A stretch of 64,000 nt of DNA from Tetrahymena thermophila SB210 (Eukaryota > Ciliophora > Oligohymenophorea > Hymenostomatida > Tetrahymenidae). Under the pieces are notes generated by a model. It did no database searches. It worked only from the letters and a program-made list of their open reading frames with translations, and had not been told where the DNA came from. A program made the position numbers and the translations under genes. The stretch covers positions 62,001-126,000 of the forward strand of contig NW_002476578.1 of assembly GCF_000189635.1 (NCBI RefSeq). Reading direction: 5' to 3'. The number at the start of each line of letters is the position of its first letter. Position 1 is the first letter of the stretch. Below, in pieces: positions 11,461 to 25,341 of this stretch.

Positions 11461-12137
11461 AGAAATTTCACAAAAATAAGATAATTGTACAAGATAACTA
11501 ATTTAACTAATTGATTTGTATTAATTAATCTTTTGTGTACTGCTTTAAGCTTAATGTTTTTTAATCATCAATTTAAATTTTTTTAGTAAAACTAATTAAT
11601 AAACATTTTATGAAATTAAATTTTTAATTTAATTTATACAGCTTACCTTACTTATATTTACTTTAATAAAAATACTCATTTCTTCTTCCATAAAAAATAA
11701 AATTGAAATATTTTCTTTATCGTCAATAAAATAAAGTTTTAAAACGGATTATTTTTATAAATTGAATATCAACAACATAATTAGTTATTAGATTTTAGTT
11801 ATATTTTTAATTTAACTTCTACAACTTAATTAAATAAAAAAGGTCATTTCCAATTCCATTAAATTTAAATTATTATTTAAATTTTTAAAAATAAAATTGT
11901 AAATAAATAACATAAATAATTAACAGATTTTAATGAAAAATTAAGAAAATTTAATTGAACTTTTAAAATAAAATAGATTTTTTAAAAATATTTTAATTAA
12001 GTTTAAAGAAAATAAATACGACAACATATAAAAATGAAGTTTAAAATTAATTACATTTTTTTTTATAATAAAATAATTTAAATATTTAATGAATGATTGG
12101 AATAAATTAACTCTATATTGAAAAGCAATCAATAAAA
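11461..12137. other. convergent AT-rich gap
   Basis: About 680 bases between the 3' ends of the PDI gene and the coiled-coil gene. It is dominated by A/T runs and has no TGA-free frame of gene length on either strand. I see nothing to annotate. Confidence 0.5.
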
Positions 12138-14976
12138 TCATATGACGTGCATTTAGGAGAGAGCTTCTTCTAATGACATAATAGTTTGTTGTTATTGCTA
12201 TTGTATTAAGATAAAAATTAGATTGTGAAAAGTTTTAAACTAAAGTGTTTGTTTACCATAATTTGTTTGGATTGAATCTCAATTTTATCTAGGAGTTCTT
12301 CAGATTGCTATTTATAATGATTGTTTTATTCTTATAAAATATCAGCTCTTTGATTATCTAGTTTGAGTTCTTCAATTTAGAATTCAAGTCTTTCTTTTTC
12401 TACTTGAAGCATATTAAAATTAGTTTTTAGCTTAGAAAACTCACTTTTTTGCTTTAAAATTTAATCTTATGCAACTCTAAGCTCAGAATCCTCTCCTTTT
12501 GACTCAATCTATTATTTCTTTTTTCAAACGAAAATAAATTTTTGATATTTAAATTGAATAAAATTACTTGTAACTAGATATACAGATTGTTTATTTCTTC
12601 TCTTTGGGTAGTTAGTGTTTCTAAATGCTAGTTTTCTAATTATTTATATTGAGTTTTTAGTTTTTCTAGCTCTATTTAAAGCTAATAATTTTATTATTTA
12701 AGCTATTCCTACTGCTCAACCAATTCTTTTTGCTAAGCCAAATAATCTGCTGATTTCTTATTTATGTTTTCTGTACTTAGATTTTATATTTCTATTAATT
12801 CTCTTATGTAAATTTCCTTCTCCTCCAGAACTTTCTCTAAATGTTATATTTTAAATTTTAACTCATCTTCTGTGCAACCACGCTTAAATTATTCTATTTA
12901 GTCACCCAATTTATTTGATCTAAAGTGATTTAATTGGTCTTAGAGAATTTAATTATCTGCCTAGAGTTCTAAAAATATCTTATTTTACTCTTAAAATTTT
13001 GAGTTTATGCTTTCATATTCTTTTAATAAATTAGCATATTTTTACCTTATTTCTAAATGCTCAATTCTTTAAGAACCTATCTCTTTAAGTTATCCATCCA
13101 AAGAAGCATTTTTTAACTAAAGTAATTTAATTTCATTCTAATTATTTGATATTTAGTTATTTAACAATCCAATTTCTTCACTGTTGCTGTTTATTTTTTG
13201 TTTTTGGTTTGCTATTATAGTTGAAAATTCAATGTTTTAATTCTTTAATACTAGATTAACTTATGTTAAATGCTAGTTTTGTTATTCGATTTCTTTTTGT
13301 TTTTCAATTAATTTGTCGTTTTCTTAAATCTACTACTTTAGTTCGCTAGCCATATCTTTGTTGCGATTCTTTTACTTTTTAAGCATTTCCTAAATCTGCT
13401 TTATTTGCTCCTCATAAGTAATCTTAAGAGTTTCTTTCTACTCATTAAGTATTTAATCTTGTTTTGAGCTCTCTTTTTCAAAAAATTTATAAATCTTATC
13501 ACTTTCTTAATTAATTTGTATCTAACACCATTCCTCTTTCTTCAAAGCTTATTACTCTAATTCTATGATTTTTAGATTCAACTCCTAGTAATAAATAAAT
13601 AAATTAATTTAATAATTTAATTAATCACTCATAATCAATAAAATATGTAATCTTTAATAAAAAATCAACCTTTTTAAAATTTACAATTTATTTTTGCAAA
13701 AATATTGTAAAAAGTAAGTTTGTAAGTAATTCAATCAGTCACTTTTCACCAATAAAAGTGTTAAAAATTGGAAATTTTGTTGGGATAAACTAAAAACAAA
13801 GCAAATCAAATTAATTATTTTGATTGATTAATTAATTGAGAATGCATAAAACATTACTTTCACTCTTTAATGAAGATATGCTTTTTCTTCTCTCTCATAA
13901 CTCATTAAGTTGGCAGTATTTTAATCTATTTTCTGTAATTTTTGAAGCAATTCTTACACTTCTAAATTCTTTTTGTTTTTTATTAGGTTTATTGAGTCTT
14001 CCATAATTTGGCTCTTGACTGTGATAGTTGAGTTGAAATTTTACAGTTATTATTGAGCAGTTTAACCAGATTAACTTGATTTTCCTACACTTTCATAATT
14101 AGAAGGATTGTTAGCTACCATAGATTGTCTCAGAGAAGCAACTTCTTACTAATTTTTTTCATAAATTGATTGCAATTCTTGTAAATGATCTATTTTTAAA
14201 CACTCGATTGTATTCTTTTTTGAAGAAAGTTCATTTTACAAGTCGTCTATTTTCCTTTTATAGGTATTCTCTAATTCCAATTATTATTCTATGATGATTT
14301 TTTACTTTTAGTAGAGATTTTATAAATCTTTTACTTCTTACTACCTCTCTTTGTCCAATTTCTTCTAGTTCTACATCTAGCTCTCTTAGTACTCGATTTT
14401 CTTACTTTATTCTTAAATTTTGTTGCAAAGAGAATTTACTATTTACTTTTTGTACTCATAATCTGAATATTTGTTGCTTGGTTTATTACTTTATGTGTAA
14501 GATATATCTGAAGGTAATTTTCTGTGCTGGATTTTAGATGAAATTTATTCTTTCATATCATCTGGCTATTAATAATTACTAAAGCTGCTAAAATCTATTT
14601 TTTTATCCTAATTTGAAGAGTTCCTTGTGCTTAAAAAGTTATTGAGAAGTTTATTTACATTCTATGGCGAGCTAGACTCGCTAATTTTTAAACTTTAGCT
14701 AGCTGTTGAAGCAGAATTTAAAGGAGTGTCCTATTTATTTTTCAACACACCTTTTATCTATGGGGAAAATGGAGTAACTGATTTAGATTTTTCAGAAAAG
14801 TACTAGTGAGACTCCAAATTATTAGTTGGAGTTGGAGATTTTTCATTCCTTAAGGATACGGGAGATTCCCATCCGGACGCTTGTGCTAAAAATATAACTG
14901 GTGATAATTCTCTTTCAGGATTTATTTGCATTTTGGTGTCAGCTTTTTTATATTGTTGTGTCGCTTCGCTACTCAT
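12138..14976 (-). CDS. long coiled-coil protein, 815 residues
   Basis: Four exons on the - strand with three phase-0 introns: 13585-13857, 12509-12567 and 12198-12256. Every exon is a whole number of codons (373, 339, 84, 20). The first ~210 residues are Ser/Pro/Asn-rich and look disordered (e.g. SVTPFSPQIKGVL). From about residue 215 the chain is almost continuous charged heptad-like helix rich in E, K, Q and L (e.g. QRADILQEQNNHYKQQSEEL, LEKVLEEKEIYIREL), ending IMQQQQTIMSLEEALSQ. There is no signal or membrane segment. Such proteins in ciliates are commonly parts of basal bodies, cortex or cilia, or vesicle tethers, but nothing in the sequence chooses among these. Glutamines are mostly TAA/TAG, so a standard-code search would see only fragments. 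Confidence 0.85.
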
Positions 14977-15724
14977 TTATTTATATTTATAATTAATTGC
15001 TATTAATAATTAATTAGTTAATAAATAATATTTGTGGTGATATAAAAAATTGATTGAGCCAATAAATTTTATTTAATAATTAACTTTGGCATTTTTTTAT
15101 CTTCAATAGTTTTTAATAGTATTTGTCACATTAAATATTAACAATATCGCATATCTAACATTTTTTTTTGTTTATATTTTTTTGTATTTATTATAAATAA
15201 TCAATCATTTCTAATAATTTCTGCCAAATTTACAATTTCACCTATCATAAATTAAAAATATATTTTATTAAAATTAAAAAAATTATAAAATAAAAATTTA
15301 AAATTAAGTAAAAATTTAAAAATATTTTAATTAAAAATTCATTTTAAAATTAATTAAAGTTTTTTTTGTTAATTCTCTTTTCAAAATTATACTTTTACCA
15401 ATTGATTAACAATAAGATTCGATATAAAAATTGTTTGATTGTAGCTAGAATTTATTGAACACTATTTTTTGTATTTAATTATTAATTTATTATTTTAATC
15501 AAGTTTGCAAATCAAAATCTTAGTGCTTTTAATGAGAAATTAAATAACAAATAAATTTCAAACTAAAAAAAATACCACAGATTTTTAATAAAAATCAAAA
15601 TTAATTTACATTAAAATAAAGATTTTTGAAATATACGAAATTTAACTAAACTAACTAGAAGAATTATTTCAACTTATAATAAAAACAGATATACAAAAAT
15701 AAAACAATATTTATTAATTTAATA
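14977..15724. other. intergenic gap with the coiled-coil gene promoter
   Basis: About 750 bases between the start of the coiled-coil gene and the 3' end of the scramblase-like gene, both on -. Very AT-rich, no reading frame, no recognised element. Confidence 0.5.
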
Positions 15725-16570
15725 TCACAAAATATTAGTCATAAATGCTTATTCAATAATCCAACCGCAAACAACAAGTATCTTTTCATCATCTGTCATA
15801 TCGCTGCCAAAATTAATAAAACCTTTAGAATAAGTAGCATGTTTAAGATCCCATGGGCAACTGCATAGAAAAGAACAACAACAGCATTTAGGTTCTTCGT
15901 AATGTGAATTAGTAATTTCAGAGATTATATTTCCGTTTCTCATTATATCTATTGTTATTGGGTACTTACAATATTTACTTGGGTTTTTTCTGATGCAATA
16001 TGAGAAACTACATCTAGGAACTAATATTATAGGAGATCTTTGGGCATTAATAGGCTTAATTATAACTCTGTTTGAAGTAGAACAAATACCACTTATTAAT
16101 CTTTCGATTCTTCCGATTACAACACCTTTATATCTAATTAGTTATGTCTTGTAGCAGCACATTTCTATTTGAATAGGGCATCTCTAGTTTGGGATATTTG
16201 TAAAGTAAAAGGCTCTTTCAAAATGTTCTGCACAACAATTCTTGAAGCAGCTGCAATCAATATAGCAGCAACCAGTATTTCTTATAAATTCAATTTTTCC
16301 AAACATATTAGTTTCTGTAAAGAGCTAATCTTAACCAATACATAAAAGGGCATCAGCATATTTTAAAGTTGTTTGCTCATTCATCCAGTTAGGAGGGACA
16401 TCAAACTTAACTTAATTCAAAGCAGCTAATTATTGCTAGTAAGCTATCTACATAAGCTATTAATGGTAATTTTGTATGTCTTAATTTACCTAAGCATTAA
16501 TTTGATGGTTTGCTTGATAAACCATTGCTTATTCCATAGACTGTTGAGTAGTGTTAATTGAAGTATCCAT
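15725..16570 (-). CDS. phospholipid-scramblase-like protein
   Basis: Single exon, 281 residues. After a Gln-rich N-terminus (about 1-55), the rest follows the scramblase layout as I know it: a Cys cluster (CCYIDCSCFKNCC, compare the DCCTRNCC of animal PLSCR), a beta strand block with VVIGRIERLISGIC and VPRCSFSYC, ITIDIMRNGNIISEI, another Cys cluster (CCCCSFLCSC), then INFGSDMTDDEKILVVCGWI, which matches the family's closing FP.DLD...KA..LGA..LID helix in position. Scramblases are membrane-associated, calcium-responsive proteins of the tubby-like fold, usually palmitoylated on Cys clusters. Here the acidic TDDEK before the last helix could correspond to the calcium-linked acidic segment. The C-terminus continues a few residues to TGA at 15727-15725. 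Assignment rests on recalled family pattern. Confidence 0.6.
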
Positions 16571-19496
16571 TTATTTATTTATTTTTAAAGGCAATTTTAA
16601 ATAATTTTCGTTTGATTGTTTTTATTAATTATATTTTTTTGACTATGATTAACTACCATTTAAACTTCAAAAAGTTAATTAAATACAAACAATAGTTCTA
16701 AATAAAAATATTTCAGATTTTATAAATGATTACTTTCTTCCAAATATCACTTATCACCACAAAAAAAACCAAATTTTTATATATCAAATAAAAGTTATTA
16801 AGATTGTATTAATATATTAATTTCAATAAATCAATTGTATGATTGATCATTTACATACAAGGCACTACATTCCTGGATTTAAATAAATGTAAATATCAAT
16901 TTATGATAAAGTTTAACTTTTCATCATCTCAACTATTTTATCGAATTAGTCGATTGTGAACATTTATATATATAATTTAGTAGAAACAAACAAAATAGTA
17001 TCCAAATGACTGACTTGCTTGTATAGAAAAAATTAATTATGCTTTCGGTATTAATCAAGCAATTATCTTATTTTATTGAAATATATCTTAACTTTAGTTA
17101 CATCAAATATAAAAGAAATCATAAAAATAATTTGTAATTTACAAATATCTCAGATTAGAAAGTTAGCTATGATTTTACAAGGTAAATAGACACTTAAAAT
17201 TGTTTTGGTTTTTACCATGAAATAAATAGAAATATAAATTAATAAAATATTCTACAATTTAATAATCAATCAACTAAACTAGTCTATCCAAGATCAATAT
17301 AAAATAACATTTTTAATATAAGTTTTTGCATCAAATCTACTTTAAAAAATAATTTTTAATGTTTTATAATATTTATTTCAGAAAAACTTTTTTATTTATT
17401 TTTCTTTAAAAGAAAATAGACAAAGATATGTAAACTCATGTTAATTTTACTTACTTACTTTCAGTTGATAAACCTTAATAAGGAAAGTTATTTAATAAAA
17501 CAATATTTTGATTTTTTATATCTCTTTATTTTGAAAAATAATTGGTGATTAGTTTTTTATTTAATTATTAAGCTTTTAATTTAATCTTTATTGAAATCAG
17601 CAGCTGTATATGCTTGATTATTAGCTATAGATCAACTTTAATAAAATAATATTTAATTTATTTATATCATTTAAATTAAGTCAAAATGTATGAATTTAAT
17701 CATTGATTTATTAAATTTTTGTAAATTAATAATCTTATTTCTGTAAGCGGAATGATTAGTGTCTAAAGAATATAAATATAAAATTTCATGAAAAATATTA
17801 CATGAATAAAGCTTAACTAAATGAGTGGTCAATTAGTGATTTTTGCACTATTTAAAGCATCCAAATATAAAATTATAAATATATTTTTTTAGTATATATA
17901 TTAATTTGATATAACTATTTATGCTTCAAATAGAATAAGAAAGTAATAGCTAAAACTTTGAAATGGTATAGAATTTAACGAAGTTTAAAATCATCTTAAC
18001 TTTTCTAATAAAATTCTAAAATCGAAATTGAGAAATAAATTGTATAAATCGCATCTATTATGAAATTTAGTAAATAATTTCCACAAATTAAATCGCATCT
18101 TATTAATAATGTAGAAATTTATTTTTTATAGTTCAATAAATTAAAAAAAAACAGAGAGTGAGAAAGGATATAGATTTAGGAAAATGATATGATTTTTATA
18201 TTTTTAAGTTGATTAGAACTATTTTTAAATTGACATTGAATTAATCTCATTAATTTTCATAGTAAATCAAAAGTTATAAAATAGCTAGAACGCAAATGAA
18301 TTATTGTATAAATAATTTGCAAAAAAATCAAAAATTTTTTTTGTTGCAGAGAATTAATTATTTAAAGAAAATTAAAAAATCTAAAAAAAATTGAACAAAG
18401 TATTAATAAATAAATTAGTAGATTTCAGTAAATGAATTATTAATTATTGCAAACGATATCTTGCCATATTTTTAAATAATAATTTTAATTATTAATGAAA
18501 AATAATCAATTTATAAATAGCATTCAATTTTTATTAATTAAATAGATTGGATTTGTTTAAATTTCATTTTTCAGTTTTAGAGTTATTGAAAATTTCATTT
18601 TGACATTCCTCATTTTTTAGACAAGATATTTATTTAGGTAGACCAAATAAACTAAAAATTATAAATATAGAAGAATAGTAAAATATTTTTAGATGATTAG
18701 TATGGTTTATAAATATGAAGATATTTAATAATAGGAAAAAAAGCAAGAATCCATATCAATTTTTTTATAAAATTCTAATTTACTTCATTTTTGTTAATCT
18801 GTTTTAGCAAGCATGATTTAATAGAAATAATAATTTATATTAAAATTTTTTACAGTTTTTAGTCTTATAATAGAATTATAAAATAATTAAAATATATTTT
18901 CAACCAATAATCAGATTTTATTTGATTTTACTATTAAAAGAGTATCTAAATTGATTAGATAAGCCAAAAAGATAGGCAAAAACAAAATTGAAACAAATAT
19001 ATATTGATATCATAAAAATAAATAAATAATTTCAAGATATTTTAGAATATAAAATTAAAATTTGAAAGCTAGTATACTGGTTAAAAAATAAGATTATTAA
19101 TTTATGTTTTTATTTTCTCTTAACGATTAAATTAATTTTGTTTTTAATTTAATATAATTTTTAAAAATAAATTACTATGAAATGTTTAAAAAATTAAATT
19201 AAAATTTATAATATTTAATTTAGATATCTTTAATTTGAAATTTAAAAAGTTTTTGTGTTAATTAATTAATTTATGTTTATCTTAAAAAACTTTTCAGAAA
19301 TACAATTTTATTGTTTTAAAAAATTGTTTATTGAATACAAAATGAAAGTATCTTAATCTCGAAATTAAAAAACATATTTGAGATCAATAATTTATAGTTA
19401 TTGTTTGAACATTTTTAATAAATGAATATCAATTTTATTTTAATCTTATTAAAAATTAATTAATAAATTAACAAATTAATTTTACAAAAAATAAAA
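16571..19496. other. 2.9-kb gene-free AT-rich stretch
   Basis: I find no TGA-free frame with protein-like composition on either strand and no RNA gene. The sequence is dense in A and T runs. The left end must contain the scramblase-like gene's promoter and the right end that of the LRR locus. Confidence 0.5.
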
Positions 19497-21595
19497 ATGG
19501 GTCAGAATCTAGAAAAATAGAATGTATTATAAAAATGAATTTACAAGAGATTTTAAATTAATTTCAATATTAAAAAGGTTTCAGAATAATATTATTTAGA
19601 TATAGTTAATCAGTATTTAGTTAGCTATTTATTTATAAAATATTCTTAAAAGATTTTTTAAAAACTTTTAAAATAGTTTTTATTAGATAAGTTAAAATTA
19701 AATTTAAATTTCTTCTAAGAATATTCCTGACTAAATTCTCGAAAAGTATGAGTATGAACAATATAATTTAGATGAAAATGGAGTATAAGGTTTAGCTAAA
19801 TCTTTGAAAAAATGCAAAAAGCTGAAAATGTTAACTCTTTATTTTGAATAGTATTATTGTTATTATTTTGAAATAATCTAAAATAATTTTATTTATTTTT
19901 GATTATAGAGAAAATATAATTGATGAATAGGGAGCAGATTAAATAGGGAAAAGCTTTAAAGAACTAAAAAGCTTAGAATCAATAAAATTAATATTTTAAA
20001 AGTATCATAAATATTAAACTTTAAAATTAATAATACTTTTTTTTAATTAGATATTATATTGTAGAGCCAAAAATACTAGATCTTTTAACAACCAGCCTTG
20101 TATTTTTAAATAACTTAATCATATTTGATATTGGATTTGGCGGGTATTTAAAATTATTTTTAGATCTTATTTAATAGTTTATTTAAAAGAAATAATTAGG
20201 TAGATACTCAAGTTTTTCAAATTTTGTCAAAACTCATAATTAAATTGAAGTTACTCAAAGGTCACTCTATTTATATAGACCAGTAAATTTTTCAAATTTT
20301 TAGCAATTTGTTTATTTTTTTTAGTTCTTAATAATAAAATTTTCAAGGATTTGATAGTTACTTCAGATCAATTTCTACACTCTAAGAAATGGAATCTTTT
20401 AGATTTAATTGCAATTTGTAATACTGATTTTCTTTATTTATTTTAATAGATTTTAAAAGTATTTAAAAATTATTATTAAAAATTTTAAAAATCAAATATA
20501 CTTTCTTTTCTAAATAAAATAAATTAATTAATTTTAAAATGTTTGTTGATTGAAAATTCTCAAACTCTATTTATACTAAAACGGTAATTAAAAAAATGAA
20601 TCAATCATTTTTTAAGTATTTTAAATAACAAAAATACATCCATCTTAAAATAATATATAAAAAAATTCTTTTATTGGTTTTCTTATTTTTTTATAAATTT
20701 AATTAGTGTTTTTTATAAATTTAAAAATTATAAAAATCCAAACAATATTTTTTTTTTGTTTTAGAAACATTTTGATAACATTAAATTTATTACTTTTTCT
20801 ACATACTTTAAATTCTTATGTATATAATCCTAATAAATACTCTTTTGGAAAAACGACCAAAATTTTAACAAATTCGCAAGTTTCATAGGAAAATATAGTA
20901 ATAAATTTTAAATGTAGTTAGATGAAAACCTAAATATAGTTTAATGATATTTAGTATAGTGTGATAGGATCATAGCTTAAGTTAAAGGAGTTGTAAATAA
21001 AGATAGCTGAGTAAAGAATACATATTTTTTAATAAATAACTTATTTTATTTTATTTTAAAGTATATTACCATAAGATATTTTCTCAAAGGTTTGTAAATG
21101 CTTTTAGCAGTGCTAATTTCTCGAAAAAATAGTTTGTGATTTGACCTTTCTTTGCTAGAATTAGAATAAAAATGAAAATATTAGCCAAAACGATTAACTA
21201 AATTAAACTCTAAAAGATTTAGGAAAATCTATAAATGCTTCTAAAGATAGTCTATTAAAACTGAACATCAGCTTGATTAAGTAATTTCATACTTTATTCA
21301 AAATGCTTATTTAATCAATGCAAATCTATTCTTATATTTTAAAAGCTATTGTTCTCTTGTTAGTTGGGAAAATTTGCAATGCTTAATTGAGGAAATTTAA
21401 GAATCTCAAAAAATTCAAGAGCTTCAGATATTATTCCCTTTTACTTACCACCATTTCAATACAGAGAACAAAGCTAAATTCTTTCAAAAGCTGTCTAAAT
21501 TTAAAAACCTCAATTATTTAGTTGTTAAGACTCTACCTCAATAACGTTAGTAATCATTTTTCTATTATTTTGCTTTTGAAAAAATAAAATATTGA
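19497..21595 (+). pseudogene. leucine-rich-repeat gene, broken or many-exon
   Basis: LRR segments of the type common in ciliates can be read in pieces. Around 19723-19850 is ENGVQGLAKSLKKCKKLKML; joining across a good 68-nt intron (about 19850-19917, GTATTA...TTATAG) gives NIIDEQGADQIGKSFKELKS in frame. Another LRR-like frame runs from about 21185 to TGA at 21593-21595 (EEIQESQKIQELQILFPF, KFKNLNYLVV). Between these, about 20040-21150, only scraps such as a hydrophobic frame at 20706-20888 are visible and no continuous set of exons could be built. ATG at 19497 (MGQNLEKQN) is a possible start but runs to TGA after 13 codons unless spliced. Either a gene with many short exons or a decaying copy; the latter seems likelier. 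Confidence 0.45.
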
Positions 21596-22363
21596 CTTTA
21601 TTCTTAATAGGAAACTTGTCGGAATGCTTAACCCAATACTTAAAATAAAAAAACTTGTCCATTTCTAAATTAACTGAAAAAAAATGTCATAAATTATTTT
21701 ATATTTTATTTAAAATTCCAAAAATATAAATTGATTTTCTACAAAATCTCACTTATATTATAATAAATTTAAACACTTTTTTTAATCTTATTAGCTTATT
21801 TTTTTAATATTCTTAAAAATTCGCTTTAATCTTTTCATGCATAATGTTGTTTAAAAAATTTAAGCAATGTTAGATTTTTTTATTTATATTTCATTGTCAA
21901 AACTATTATGAAAAATCATATTTGTAATAATGACTAAGAGAAAAAAGCAATTGAAATTAACAAAAAGTCTTTTAGTAGTGTGAATTAGTTAGCAAAATTT
22001 GAATGCTTTTAAAACAATAAAACAATAAATTTTACAAGATTTATTATAATAGCCACATGAATTGATTGAATTTTAATTTAACTGAAATCTTTCTATCTAT
22101 ACCTTTTATGCCCTTAGATTCTCAAAAATGGAGATATTTAGTCTATTTTAATATAAATTTTATTTATTCTCACAATTTATTTTATCGAAATCAAAAAAAG
22201 ATATGATTTTGATGAAGGGGTAGGGAATAATCTAAGAATTAGGATTTTATCAGTATTAAAAATAGCAATAATGCCTTATAAATATTAATTTTAAGTAATA
22301 TATCATCACATAAATATTAAATTAAAAAAAAAAATAGATTTGATTAAACACCTAAATTAATAA
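21596..22363. other. spacer before the membrane-protein array
   Basis: About 770 AT-rich bases between the LRR locus and array copy 1. No gene seen. The right end should hold the promoter of copy 1. Confidence 0.5.
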
Positions 22364-25341
22364 ATGGATAAATCAAATTAATACAAAGAAGATGAAGATC
22401 GCATGTGCAAGGCAATCTTAGAAAAGTACTCTTACTTTAACGTAAGGAACTTTTACGACTACGAAGAATGCGATGATCCTGAAATTAATTGCCTAAACAA
22501 ATACTTCCACGACTCCTTCAAATACTGGGATCTTGAGAGTAGCGGAAACGAAGCTGAGCTTCCATACTTCATTATAAAATAAGATAGACCAAAAGTAATG
22601 CTGACGCCTACTCAGATAACATATCCAATGATCGAATTCTAAGACAAAGAGATTCTTGATTTCAACTATTACAAAATGAAAAGAGAAGAGTTTCTTGTGT
22701 TAGACTCAAGAGAAGGAATAGAGTTTCAAAAGCCAAGAAAACCTCTTACCATGAGCTAAATAGCTTAAATAAATGAGTCTGGTAGCTTCAAAGCGTAAAT
22801 AATTATCTACAAATAATTATTTTATTAAGTTAATTTTAACTATTTTAAATAGCTTTATATTGCCTAATCTTTACTAAGAATGGTAAGTTAGGAAATCTAT
22901 CTACTATGGAAAGAAAAGATGCATTGAGAAAGTAAAAATTTAGATTCATAATATAAAGCACTACCTAGGGTTAATTAAAGATAGGTAACTAATTAATTAA
23001 TTAATTTATTTAGTTTACTATTTGATAAATCCTATTAATATAAAATTTGTTGATAAATAGATTATGGATTGAAGGAGATTTCAAGTCAATTATTTCATCC
23101 AAGAAGCTAAGAGATATCAGCTGCTTAGACATTAAGGAAGATTTCTCTAATATATCTATTGTTGATGGATTAAGATAGATTATTCACGCATCTATTTAAG
23201 CTGTTGAACTTTTTATTGGCTTTCCTATCTTTCAATATGACCTATTTGCAATTAAGAAAGAAAAAGAAATAGTCTTTTAAAAAAGAATCGAAGAAAAAGT
23301 TAAAAAGAATCCTGAAAAATATATTGAACTCAATTTCATCAATCGCCTCTTGAGAGATCCTACTATTTTCACCTCTAAGACTATAAATTTTAACGAGATA
23401 AAAGAAGTTTTACAAATTATTTCCCTCATCGAAGATGGGTAAATGGTGCTTAAGTAAACGGTTTTTAATTCGTCTGAGCTGCAAGATAAGATTTTAGAGA
23501 GAATTACTAAGACTTACAACCAATTCCTAGTTGATAAAGATCTTAATAGAGAAGAAATAAACAGCCTTTTGAACTATGTTAAAGGGGATTATTTAATTTC
23601 TAAATACATTTATGATAAATCATTAAGGAATGACCATAAGAAAGTTGACGCTCTTCTAAAAGCTCTAAAGAAGCACAAACTAGATAAGCAATATGAGTTA
23701 GTAAAGCTTATATCGAACGAAACTTTATCTGGTCTCAGCATCTTAGAAAAGCAAGCGATTTATTCTAAGAATAGAATATTTGAAGATAAGCTAAATAATT
23801 GCTGCGCAAAAAATATTAGTAGAGATACCTACTTTTGGAAGTTTAAATTTTACTTTAATGAATGCAACAGATTAACTAACTACGTATTTAGCAAATATAT
23901 TAAATTCCTATTCAAATCTCCTTATGGGTTCAAGAATCTAATTTGTTTCGGCGATGGATATGTCCCAAGAGAGTCCAGCAATATTAGTGAGTAAGTTAAG
24001 TAAAACTATAAAAGTTTCGAAGAAATAGGAGATGGAGGATTCTTTTCTAAAAAGGTAGGAAGTATTGTGTTATTTTTACATAACAGGATAATTAACCAAT
24101 TCTTGTACCAGTTCATCATGTTAAACATCTTTTTAAGAATAGTTTATATCTTCTTCTCTTGCATTTTGTTTGTATTCTTCCCAATAGTTTTATTGTTTTG
24201 GCTCTTGTGCACTCCTTATGCTCTTCTCAAAATTGTGTTTACTATTTTTATCTATGACATGAGTGTTCCTTCAGGAGACTAATACAGTTACCCAGTTGTG
24301 TTACCCATATTCTAGCTTTTTATGAAGGTGATCTTAAAAGGATTAGTATAAATGCTTATTTGTGTTTTTTGCATGATCATATACCTATTCCTCATATTAT
24401 TTAATCTCTTCATATGCCTTCTAATTATACCTAGAAGATTACTTGATTACTTTACTTATTGCATCCTCACATGTAATGGAAGAGTGCCTAAAAAAGATTC
24501 CTACAGTGCTAAAAAAATTAGAGAAAAAAAAGTTGTATTTAGGGGTGAAGAAGATGCTCTCCTTCAAAATCAGAGAAATCTAATGCAACAAGGATAAGAA
24601 AAGATAAAAGTAGGATACTAACTTTCTTTCGATCAAGTAAAATACATAATAGAAAGTAAAATTGAAAAGATTCTAACAAAGTATTACATGAACTACCAAA
24701 AAAGCAAAGTAGGTTAGCTTTATTCAGATAATAATAAGATGCTTGAAGAAATTATTAAAAATTCTCCATTTTAAATGGAAGATAACAAAATAACTAATTA
24801 AATGTCAACACTTAAATAAGCCATTGATGCTAATTTTGAATACACATTTAAAGAAAAAATGAAAAAAAAGGAAATTTCAACTCCTAAATTTGAAAGACTA
24901 ACTTTTAATTTTGTCTATACTTTTACAGAATCTCTAAACCTATATTTATAAATTCAATACTATCTCTATGAAAAATTCCCTCCTAACTCTACCTATACAT
25001 GGATTCTCTGGTAAAAATATGGTTTATAACAATACGACTATCAAGGACTAGCAGAGAAGCTGCTTTCTAAAATTTTCGGAGTCAGTTAATACGAATCAGT
25101 CTTTAATGATATAGTTATGAAAGATAAAAATGTGAGCAAATATGATTAGAATTTAATGAACTAGATCAATTAATACTTCAAAGAAAAGTACAACTTTACT
25201 TATTTCTTCTACGGTTCTGAAGTCTTTTCATTTTCAAAATGCCTCTAAAAAATCTTTAAGAAACAAGCTTCAAATAGTGGCTTATTAACCTTTGAGCCAT
25301 AAGATTGGTTGCTAGTTAATATCTCTAAATTAAAAGACTGA
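22364..25341 (+). CDS. array membrane-protein family, copy 1 (divergent member)
   Basis: Unrecognised family; 947 residues. Introns 22795-22852 and 22985-23060, both phase 2; exon 2 is 132 nt. Shared marks: EWQVRKSIYYGKK in exon 2 (the W-x-[IV]-x3-[FIL]-Y motif), VELFIGFPIF (counterpart of LLN..IG.P), TYFWKFKFYF, and near residue 512 GDGGFFSKKVG, a worn form of the DG[IV]FGxCC motif with the cysteines and the acidic run missing. Then come about four hydrophobic helices (residues about 535-690, e.g. IFFSCILFVFFPIVLLFWLL) and a soluble tail with QLSFDQVKYIIE. No signal peptide, so both ends are probably cytosolic. It is the most diverged copy, sits at the array's edge and uses more C/G-ending codons than the others, suggesting an older gene under stronger constraint and perhaps the founder. 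Function unknown. Confidence 0.88.

Noticed and set aside
16571..19496. Possible missed gene in the 2.9-kb AT-rich stretch
   Set aside because: No frame on either strand had protein-like composition or splice-joined segments; left as intergenic.
20706..20888. Hydrophobic 60-residue ORF in the LRR locus as a signal or membrane protein
   Set aside because: Its hydrophobicity follows from T-rich spacer-like DNA and it has no conserved feature; probably intronic or decayed sequence.
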